Positions 9,434-16,956 of a stretch of 64,000 bases of DNA are shown piece after piece. The stretch lies in the NCBI GenBank assembly GCA_903923395.1, contig CAIXXM010000107.1, positions 62,001 to 126,000 on the forward strand. Direction: 5' to 3'. Position 1 is the first letter of the stretch; every line of letters starts with the position of its first letter. The DNA is from an uncultured Acidobacteriia bacterium. Its GTDB lineage: Bacteria > Acidobacteriota > Terriglobia > Bryobacterales > Bryobacteraceae. Both the position numbers and the translations under genes were made by a program. The notes beneath the pieces were generated by a model. That model had not been told where the DNA came from. It saw only the letters and a program-made list of their open reading frames with translations, and did no database searches.

Positions 9434-10716
9434 GACAGCTCCTGTAAGGTCTTGCCTGCGATGGAGGCCTGACGTGTATCGAACTTTGGATTCATTTCCA
9501 GTGCCTTCTTGAGATACTCACGGGCTTCCAACTTGCGGCCCAGAGCATTGGCGATCAGCCCGGCATGATAGTAGAACATCGGCTCAGGCGTCTTCAGCTT
9601 CATCGCTTTCTGCATCGCGGAGGAAGCTTCTTCGTAGCGCTTGTTCTTGTAAAGAGTCCAGGCCAGGGTGTCGTAAGTGTAGACATCCGCGCGAACTTTC
9701 AGCTCGTTCTGCGCATATTCGAGCGCACGGTCCAGGTTCCAGTCATGATCTGCGAAGATCATCGCGAGGTTGCGGTTGGCGGTCTCACCACCGGCTTTGC
9801 CAATTCGCTCCATGACGCCGATGAGTTCCTTCTGGTGCTGGGCTTCCGCGGTGTTGCCTTCCGCAGTGTAGTAGTCATAGAGAGCCGCGGCATAGTCCGG
9901 GAACGGAGTGATCGCAGCGGCGCGCTGCATGGAATCAATGGCGCCCTTCCAGTCATTCCGGGAGGCCCGCACCTTGGCGGTTCCAGCAAGTGCGGGATGG
10001 TAATTCGGAAAGTACTTGAGCGCCTGCCGGAAGGCTTCTTCCGCCTCAACCACCTTGCCTGCTTTGAGATAAACATTGCCCAACTCCACACTGCACCAAG
10101 CCGTGTTTTCCGCCATCGCGCTGCCGGAACTGATGGCAAGCTTCATGATCTTCACAGCGCCTTCAACATCTCCGCTGAGATAGCGATAGTAAGAGGCGCG
10201 GTTGTAACTCGCCAGGTCCGGACGGATATTCATCATCTTCTGATAAGCATCACCGGCCTTTTCGTAATCACCCAGTTCGATGTAGGCATCCCCCAGGGTT
10301 CCCCAGTTCCAGGAGTCATTGGAAGAGAATTCGGTGAGGGATTTGGAATACTCTGCTGCCAGCTTGAATTGGTGCCGTTCCAGGGCTACTTCCGTGCGAA
10401 GGCGCAGTGCTTCGTAGTTTTTGGTGTCCAGGGAAAGCACTTCACTGAGCACCTGCGACGCACGGTCGAGATAGCTGAAATCCATGGATTCGCGCACTTT
10501 TTGGATATAAGCCCCGGCTAGAAGATTGCGATAGTGCAGGTTCTCCGGCTTGGTCTTGATGAGTGTCTGGTACAAATTGATGCGCTCATCTGTCTTCAGG
10601 CGGGTGGTGCCTTCGGAGAGGATGCGGTCCTGAAAAGCGTCTTTCAAACGGTCGCCAGGCACGGATTGCGCGGAAAGGCCGGCGGCGAAGAGAAATGGCA
10701 GCAGAAGAGTTTTCAT
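9430..10716 (-). CDS. TPR-repeat secreted protein
   Basis: MKTLLLPFLFAAGLSAQS signal; multiple TPRs (WNWGTLGDAYIELGDYEKAGDAYQKMMNIRPD). Start refined to internal Met. Confidence 0.85.
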   Translation of the reverse strand: MKTLLLPFLFAAGLSAQSVPGDRLKDAFQDRILSEGTTRLKTDERINLYQTLIKTKPENLHYRNLLAGAYIQKVRESMDFSYLDRASQVLSEVLSLDTKNYEALRLRTEVALERHQFKLAAEYSKSLTEFSSNDSWNWGTLGDAYIELGDYEKAGDAYQKMMNIRPDLASYNRASYYRYLSGDVEGAVKIMKLAISSGSAMAENTAWCSVELGNVYLKAGKVVEAEEAFRQALKYFPNYHPALAGTAKVRASRNDWKGAIDSMQRAAAITPFPDYAAALYDYYTAEGNTAEAQHQKELIGVMERIGKAGGETANRNLAMIFADHDWNLDRALEYAQNELKVRADVYTYDTLAWTLYKNKRYEEASSAMQKAMKLKTPEPMFYYHAGLIANALGRKLEAREYLKKALEMNPKFDTRQASIAGKTLQELS

Positions 10717-10786
10717 ATGAATTGATTCCTGTTCAAGAAAGAACGGGGAGCGGCCGGAGATCACCAGCCGCTCCCTGTGGCTTCAC

Positions 10787-12223
10787 TTACTGACCGGTCA
10801 CCATACCCCGGCCGTTGGTGCCTTCAATGCCGCTGTGCTTGTAGCCGGCATGAGGAGGCGCGTGGAAGGGGAACACACCCAGCAGCGGAACGTCGTTCGA
10901 ATTCACGCCGTCGCCCAGCTGGTTGTTGGGAGCAACGCCGTAACCCGGGACGAGAACACCGGCGAGTGCACGGAAGCCGATATCGACCACATCGTCAATC
11001 GGACGGCGTCCGCCGAAGGGCCAGCCGGCGTTATCGCCAGCCAGGGGTCCGAGGCGCTGTTGCTGAGCCATCGGAGTCGGAGGAATCGTCAGGTCGATGC
11101 GGGTGATATCCGGGACGAAGACGCCGAGGATGTCATTGCGGGGAGCGGGCGGAACCTTCAGGCCGAACACACCGTTGAGAATGCCCGACGCGAAGAAGGG
11201 ATTGCCAATATACTGCGCGAATTGCTGGTCATTGGCAGGCTCGCTGCGGTTCCAGTAATCCTTCATGGGCAGCGGGATGAGAGCTTCCACGGTCAGCGGG
11301 TTGCCAACGCGGTCAATCTGCACATATTCGCCGTAGTTCACAGGGTCAGACGGGCTGGGGCGCAGAGTAACAATCTGGCGGAGGGTGGCGGCCCACACAC
11401 CAATCTTGGCGTTGGGGTCCTTCGGGTCAGTTGGTACGGAGTTATTCGCCGTCAGCATGTTGATTGGCGCTTCAATGGAAATCAGGCTGATGTTATAGCC
11501 GGCGAAACCATCCACGGCGGCGGGCGCAGCCGCACCGGCACCAGTATCTGCCGCGCCGGCGAGAATCGGAGCAGGCGTGCGGAAGTTCAGCGTGTCAAAG
11601 GTTGCCGCGCTGTCAAAGTAGAACGCGTCATCACGGGGGCCCGCGAAGACACGCATGCCATTGGCGAGCGTAAAGACAGAGGGTTGGCCGAGCGTTGCTT
11701 CATAGTTCGGCGTGCTCTTCGGTCCAAGATTCGGAGGAGCCACGGAAAGGGGATGACCCTTCACGTCGGTGGTGTAGTAATTGGCAGTGCCGGTCTTCAG
11801 ATTGCGGACGACAACAACATAAGTCTGGTACTGAAAGATGCCCGGATCATCAATGCTCTTCAAAGTGCCGAAGTAGCCGACGAAGGTCGGGTTGGGGCGC
11901 TGCTGGGTCTGAAAGACAAGATCGACCTGGATGTCGGCGTTGCCGTCAAGACCACGGGAATTGTTGACGTTGAAACGGTACAGGACACTGTCCGAGAACT
12001 TGTAGTAGCTCGGGCCGTTGTCCGGGGCTTGGAAGCCCTGGACGCTCATGCTCATAACAACGCGATCTGACTTGCCGGATTCGTAGCTGCGGAAAACGTA
12101 AAGGTCATTAAGATTCGCGGTTTGATCTTCGAGCACCAGAGGGCCGTTCCGGTGACTTGCAGCGAAAGCGGACGCAGTGGCCATAACGGCCAGCGCCACG
12201 ATTCGCCTGGTGTGAACAAGCAT
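10787..12223 (-). CDS. DUF4331 family protein
   Basis: ASHRNGPLVLEDQTANLNDLYVFRSYESGKSDRVVMSMSVQG and HAPPHAGYKHSG, typical DUF4331. Confidence 0.85.
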   Translation of the reverse strand: MLVHTRRIVALAVMATASAFAASHRNGPLVLEDQTANLNDLYVFRSYESGKSDRVVMSMSVQGFQAPDNGPSYYKFSDSVLYRFNVNNSRGLDGNADIQVDLVFQTQQRPNPTFVGYFGTLKSIDDPGIFQYQTYVVVVRNLKTGTANYYTTDVKGHPLSVAPPNLGPKSTPNYEATLGQPSVFTLANGMRVFAGPRDDAFYFDSAATFDTLNFRTPAPILAGAADTGAGAAAPAAVDGFAGYNISLISIEAPINMLTANNSVPTDPKDPNAKIGVWAATLRQIVTLRPSPSDPVNYGEYVQIDRVGNPLTVEALIPLPMKDYWNRSEPANDQQFAQYIGNPFFASGILNGVFGLKVPPAPRNDILGVFVPDITRIDLTIPPTPMAQQQRLGPLAGDNAGWPFGGRRPIDDVVDIGFRALAGVLVPGYGVAPNNQLGDGVNSNDVPLLGVFPFHAPPHAGYKHSGIEGTNGRGMVTGQ

Positions 12224-12349
12224 TCTTTTTCTCCTTGTGCGGGCTGGCAGCTTGAATTGCAGCAGCCGTCCTCGCTCTTACTACGGTTTGCCCGCGGCGA
12301 TTGGATTGAGGATGTTGTACGGAAAGCCAACATCGTGCAAACTCATGAT

Positions 12350-14494
12350 TTGCCCCTTCGACGCATTGCCGTTGTGATCCTGCTCTGTGGAGTCTTCGCA
12401 GCGGGGCAGAACCGCGTCTTCGATGCCAGTACTCCGGGCCAGAAAACGACCCGTCTGAATGGCCCCTGGCGCTATTTCCCGCTCATGGAAATGCGCAATG
12501 CAGGGCCGGATGCGGGCGTGATTGCCAACGAGCAGGCACCCAAACGGAAAGTTGCGGAAACTGCGCTGCCTGACCCGGCCCACCTGGACCATGAACCTCC
12601 ACCACCCGATGGGATGGAGGGCCATGAAGGACATATGCCCGGGGCGGACGGCGGAAAAATGGGCGGGCCTGCACACAAGGGCCACTCCTCAAAGGGTCCG
12701 CCACCTCACCATGGCGGCGGGCCTCCGATGGATGGGCCACCCTTTGAGGCGGAAAATACCATCGCGATTCCAGATGACACGGAAGCCGCATCGCCAGATT
12801 ATGACGATTCCCGGTGGCGGCTGGCTGGCCGTCTGGAGCACGCTGGCTGGTACAGGCTCGTCGTGAAACCAGTTTCCTCGCACACAGCGGGAGCCCTGTC
12901 ATTGGAAATCGTTGGGGCAAACCGCCTATGGGACCTCTATGTGAACGGTGAACTGCTGGCTTCCCATGACCACGAGTTCCAGAGGATCAACTTCGGACCG
13001 GAACGGGTTGGTGTGCCAATACCGCCCGGCGCTTATGACAAAGATGGCAACCTGCACATCGCCCTGCGTCTCGGGCAACAGACGCCGCGGCCGGGGTCTG
13101 AGCGGGACACACATATGATGTTGGGGTCCGCCGGAGCCATTGCCAACGATGTGAGTCTGGGGCGGTCGCGCGACTGGCTGGTCACCGTGCCGGATATCGT
13201 GCTGATCGTTTTCAGCGTGGTGATTTGCCTGTTCCTGACCAGGCTCTACGCTTCAGCACCGGAACACCCGGAGTACTTCTGGTTCGCGATGTACCTGCTG
13301 GTTTCGGTCGGTTTTTCCATCAACGATATCCTGCCCATTCTCCATCTGGAGGCCCGCTGGCTGGTTTACAGCTGCGTGTTTGCCGCCAATGTGCTTTCCG
13401 TGCAGTTTGTGTGGACCTTTTTCGGCCGGCGTCTGGGCTGGTATGCCCGTTCGGTCCAGGTGATTGCCTGCCTCGGCTTGTTGAGCCTGCTTTCTCCCAG
13501 GACGGAATTTGGCTCGTTCATCCCGACTTTACTGGCCCTGGGTTCCGTGCTGTTCGTGACCGTCAGCCGCTTGCATCATGGGAGCACAGAAGAGAAGGCA
13601 TTTGGGGCAGTTCTGGTGCTGACCTTCGGACCGAGCGCGTTCACACTGGTCGTCACACTATTGCGTATCTTCAGGATTGCCGATTGGGATGGGAGTCTGG
13701 GGCTGCAACTGGGTCCCATACCAGTTGACCTCTCTGATATTGCGGGAATCCTCACACCCTTTTGTATGACGCTGGTTTTGGTTCGCCGCTTTGAACGCAC
13801 ACGCCAGGAGGAAGGCCGCCTTCGCCAGGAGTTTGAGGCAGCGCGTGGTCTGCAGGCTCTTCTGGTGGGACAGGCGACAGTTCCGGGGTTCGAAATCAGT
13901 GCGGTCTATGAACCAGCTTCCGAGGTCGGGGGGGATTTCTACCAGATTCTGCCTACCCGGAATGGCGGGGTGCTGGCGATTCTGGGGGATGTTTCCGGCA
14001 AGGGACTGCGGGCAGCGATGCTGGTCTCGCTCATTGTGGGCAGTCTGCGGCGGACGGTGAAGCAGTCCGCCGGCCCAGGGGAGATTCTGCAGGCGCTGAA
14101 CGCTGAGTTGGCGGGACAGACCGGTGGCGGCTTTGTCACCTGCCTGTGTCTGGAGATTTCGCCGTCGGGTCAGGTGACCGCAGCGAACGCCGGACACATC
14201 CCGCCTTCAGTCTCTGGGAAGGAAGTTGCCGTGGAGAGCGGCTTTCCGCTCGGACTCGCGGAAACAGCCGAATACGAGGAGACAACCTTTAGCCTGCCGC
14301 CAAAGCAGGCACTTGTCATGATCTCCGACGGTATTCTGGAGGCCCGCGACCGCGAGGGGGAACTGTTTGGTTTTGACCGCCTGGCCGCGCTTCTGCGGAA
14401 AGACCCGACAGCACAGATCATCGCCGACACGGCCCGGAATTTCGGACAAGACGACGATCTTACTGTGGTCACCATCCGTCTGACTGGGGAGTAA
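12350..14494 (+). CDS. membrane PP2C/SpoIIE-type serine phosphatase with extracytoplasmic sensor region
   Basis: Signal peptide, His/Pro/Gly-rich segment, beta-rich extracytoplasmic domain, multiple TMs, C-terminal GGDFYQILPTRNGGVLAILGDVSGKGLRAAMLVSL...ANAGHIPP...LVMISDGILEARDREGELFGFDRL. Start uncertain (TTG 12350 or GTG about 12335). Confidence 0.85.
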   Translation: MPLRRIAVVILLCGVFAAGQNRVFDASTPGQKTTRLNGPWRYFPLMEMRNAGPDAGVIANEQAPKRKVAETALPDPAHLDHEPPPPDGMEGHEGHMPGADGGKMGGPAHKGHSSKGPPPHHGGGPPMDGPPFEAENTIAIPDDTEAASPDYDDSRWRLAGRLEHAGWYRLVVKPVSSHTAGALSLEIVGANRLWDLYVNGELLASHDHEFQRINFGPERVGVPIPPGAYDKDGNLHIALRLGQQTPRPGSERDTHMMLGSAGAIANDVSLGRSRDWLVTVPDIVLIVFSVVICLFLTRLYASAPEHPEYFWFAMYLLVSVGFSINDILPILHLEARWLVYSCVFAANVLSVQFVWTFFGRRLGWYARSVQVIACLGLLSLLSPRTEFGSFIPTLLALGSVLFVTVSRLHHGSTEEKAFGAVLVLTFGPSAFTLVVTLLRIFRIADWDGSLGLQLGPIPVDLSDIAGILTPFCMTLVLVRRFERTRQEEGRLRQEFEAARGLQALLVGQATVPGFEISAVYEPASEVGGDFYQILPTRNGGVLAILGDVSGKGLRAAMLVSLIVGSLRRTVKQSAGPGEILQALNAELAGQTGGGFVTCLCLEISPSGQVTAANAGHIPPSVSGKEVAVESGFPLGLAETAEYEETTFSLPPKQALVMISDGILEARDREGELFGFDRLAALLRKDPTAQIIADTARNFGQDDDLTVVTIRLTGE

Positions 14495-14551
14495 AGATTC
14501 CAGAGAATTGCGGTTGGGCGCTCCCACTCTATGTGTGGAGGCGTTTTCTTT

Positions 14552-14570
14552 AATAGCGAATCTCGCTATT
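14552..14570. promoter_or_regulatory. candidate operator: perfect inverted repeat upstream of the fic gene
   Basis: AATAGCGA-atc-TCGCTATT, 8-bp arms with 3-nt spacer, 24 bp before the ATG, in an AT-rich stretch. Confidence 0.5.
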
Positions 14571-14594
14571 TTAAAAAACTGGTAAAATTAAATT

Positions 14595-15806
14595 ATGCCC
14601 GCCGCTACTTTGGATCCTTTAAATAACGGGCCGTCGAATCCGCTGGCAACCCGCGTTGGAAGCTTCAAGATCACCCGTTTCGCGGGGGAGAGCGTCCGCG
14701 CGTACATCCCGGTGGATTTGCCGCCGGTGCCTCCACTGGTTCTGGAACACATGCATGTGGCGCTGGAACGGGCAAATCAGGGCGTCGGGCGGTTGGACGG
14801 CGTGAGTTCCCTCATTCCTGACATTAGTTTGTTTCTCTACGGCTACATCCGCCGGGAAGCTGTTCTTTCATCGCAGATTGAAGGAACGCAGTCATCTTTG
14901 TCAGATCTGTTGCTGTTTGAGAATGAGGAAGCGCCGGGAGTCCCCATGGATGATGTGCAGGAAGTCTGTAACTATGTGGCGGCGATGAACCATGGGCTGC
15001 AACGGTTGCAGGGTGGGTTCCCGCTCTCGTTGCGCCTGATGCGCGAAATCCACGGAATCCTGCTGGCCCAGGGCCGCGGCGCCTTGAAAACGCCGGGCGA
15101 GTTTCGGACCAGCCAGAACTGGATCGGCGGCACGCGTCCGGGCAATGCTTTTTTCGTCCCTCCGCCGCCCGAGGAGGTCCCGCAGCTCCTGAGCCGCCTC
15201 GAAAAATTCCTTAATGAGGAGTCACCGAAGCTCCCGGTGCTGATCCGGGCGGGACTGATCCACGTGCAGTTCGAGACGATCCATCCATTTCTGGACGGCA
15301 ATGGACGCCTCGGGCGCCTGTTGATCTCTTTGCAATTGTGGCAGGAGAGGGTTTTGCGGGAACCCTTGCTGTATCTGAGCCTTTATTTAAAGAAGCACCG
15401 GGATATTTACTACAGCCTTCTGACCGCGGTGCGCAACGAGGGCCGGTGGGAAGACTGGCTCGATTTCTTTCTGGAAGGCATTCACTATACGGCAAATGAA
15501 GGTGTTTCGACGGCTGTCCGTTTGCAGACGCTCTTCCGGGATGACGAACGCAGGGTGCTGGCGATGGGCAAGGGTTCAGATCTGGGGATGCAAATCTTCC
15601 GCCATATTCAAGCCAGACCAGTCTTCAGTATTAAGACGATGTCGAAACTGACGGGCAAGACGTTCCCTACGACGGCCGCGGCGATCGGGAAGCTGGAGAA
15701 GATGGGATTGGTGCGGGAGATCACCGGGCGGGAGCGGGACCGGATCTACAGTTACTACGATTTCGTGAGTATTTTGAATGAGGATACGGTGGTGCGGGCT
15801 GCTTAG
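14595..15806 (+). CDS. Fic family protein with Fic_N and C-terminal winged-helix region
   Basis: HPFLDGNGRLGRLL Fic motif; N-terminal SSQIEGTQSSLSDLL; C-terminal HTH-like SIKTMSKLTGKTFPTTAAAIGKLEKMGLVREITGRERDRIYSY. Confidence 0.93.
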   Translation: MPAATLDPLNNGPSNPLATRVGSFKITRFAGESVRAYIPVDLPPVPPLVLEHMHVALERANQGVGRLDGVSSLIPDISLFLYGYIRREAVLSSQIEGTQSSLSDLLLFENEEAPGVPMDDVQEVCNYVAAMNHGLQRLQGGFPLSLRLMREIHGILLAQGRGALKTPGEFRTSQNWIGGTRPGNAFFVPPPPEEVPQLLSRLEKFLNEESPKLPVLIRAGLIHVQFETIHPFLDGNGRLGRLLISLQLWQERVLREPLLYLSLYLKKHRDIYYSLLTAVRNEGRWEDWLDFFLEGIHYTANEGVSTAVRLQTLFRDDERRVLAMGKGSDLGMQIFRHIQARPVFSIKTMSKLTGKTFPTTAAAIGKLEKMGLVREITGRERDRIYSYYDFVSILNEDTVVRAA

Positions 15807-15853
15807 TTAGAGTCCGCATTGACGCTGGTAGGATGAACTGTCACACTCGGATC

Positions 15854-16087
15854 ATGGTCCAGAAGATCGCTGTCACGCTCAATCCAAAGTCGGTCGCTGA
15901 ACTCGACAGGTGGGTGAAGGAAGGGCGCTATCCCAACCGGAGCCGGGCATTGCAGTCCGCTGTTGATTACCTTTCAGAGCGGGAGAAGCGGAGTCGTCTC
16001 GTGCGCGAATTGAACAGGCTCGATCCTGTGGAAGAAAGCCGCCTTGCCGAGGAAGGTTTGGGCGACGCGTCATGGCCAACATACTAA
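15854..16087 (+). CDS. ribbon-helix-helix antitoxin
   Basis: MVQKIAVTLNPKSVAELDRWVKEGRYPNRSRALQSAVDYL, RHH fold; overlaps the downstream MazF-like ORF. Confidence 0.8.
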   Translation: MVQKIAVTLNPKSVAELDRWVKEGRYPNRSRALQSAVDYLSEREKRSRLVRELNRLDPVEESRLAEEGLGDASWPTY

Positions 16088-16407
16088 GAGGTGAGGTTTA
16101 CTGGGCAGATCTCAATCCGGTTCGTGGCAGCGAGCAGGCGGGGATCCGTCCAGTTGTGATCCTGAGCAATAATCTGTTCAACAAGCGGTCCGGTACTGTT
16201 ATTGCAATGGCAATTACAAGCCAGCCGCAAAAAGCTGGTTTTCCCCTAACGACGGAATTGCCTGCGGCCAGCCTGCCGCGACAGTCTTGGGTCAAGATGT
16301 CCCAGGTTAGAACAATCTCGGTGGACCGAATCGGAAATCGGGTTGGAGAAGTGGATGAGCTCGACTTGAATCAGATCATTGAAGGGCTCAACGAACTCAT
16401 CACTTAG
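16072..16407 (+). CDS. MazF/PemK-type endoribonuclease toxin
   Basis: RGEVYWADLNPVRGSEQAGIRPVVILSNN...VKMSQVRTISVDRI, MazF-family hallmarks. Confidence 0.92.
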   Translation: MANILRGEVYWADLNPVRGSEQAGIRPVVILSNNLFNKRSGTVIAMAITSQPQKAGFPLTTELPAASLPRQSWVKMSQVRTISVDRIGNRVGEVDELDLNQIIEGLNELIT

Positions 16408-16418
16408 GAGTCAGCGAA

Positions 16419-16703
16419 CTACTCTGCCTTCTTCCCGCCCTTGACTTCTGCCTTCTCTTCTAACTTCTTACCCTCAGCACCCTTACCCTCAGCGGCCTTG
16501 CCTTCGCCCTCTGGTTCCTTCGCCATGCTTGCCAAAGCGGGTGATCCGGAGTCGACGGGTTGCTGTTTCGGGTACTGTGAATCCATTGCCACGCCGTGTT
16601 GGGCGTTGTACCGGCTCCCCTCAGAGCTGGTGCCACAACCGGCCAGCAGAAGCGCTCCGCCAACGGCGGCAGCGGCGAAAATGGAAACGCGCGTGTTGTT
16701 CAT
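16419..16703 (-). CDS. small lipoprotein
   Basis: MNNTRVSIFAAAAVGGALLLAGCGTSSEG lipobox; Lys/Glu/Gly-rich tail. Start refined. Confidence 0.6.
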   Translation of the reverse strand: MNNTRVSIFAAAAVGGALLLAGCGTSSEGSRYNAQHGVAMDSQYPKQQPVDSGSPALASMAKEPEGEGKAAEGKGAEGKKLEEKAEVKGGKKAE

Positions 16704-16812
16704 GACCTTTCCCATCATACCGACTCGTCTTACCCCGCGTTGACTTCAATTCTGCAACAATCTGAATCTCCCTTGCTGTGAACAACTTACCCACTCCTAA
16801 TGGAATTTTATC

Positions 16813-16925
16813 TTGACCTGCCACTACATCTTGGGTCAACATTGCAAATGCCCCACAACTTGAGCGAAGCAAACACTTGCTTCGTCAGGCAGTAATACCA
16901 CCCGCGGCGCTAGGGCCGGGCGCCG
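16813..16925 (+). promoter_or_regulatory. candidate structured leader of nrdJ (three successive hairpins)
   Basis: TTGACC(16813-16818)/GGTCAA(16834-16839); CGAAGCAA-acac-TTGCTTCG (16865-16884); CGGCGC(16905-16910)/GCGCCG(16920-16925). Confidence 0.4.
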
Positions 16926-16956
16926 GCGGATTTGCATTTTGCAGGAGTATCACACT

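Noticed and set aside
10835-12070. 411-aa plus-strand ORF
   Set aside because: Antisense to the DUF4331 gene.
16740-16956. Canonical cobalamin riboswitch upstream of nrdJ
   Set aside because: A GCCACT string occurs at 16819-16825, but no B12-box context or overall architecture could be recognised; kept only as an unclassified structured leader.
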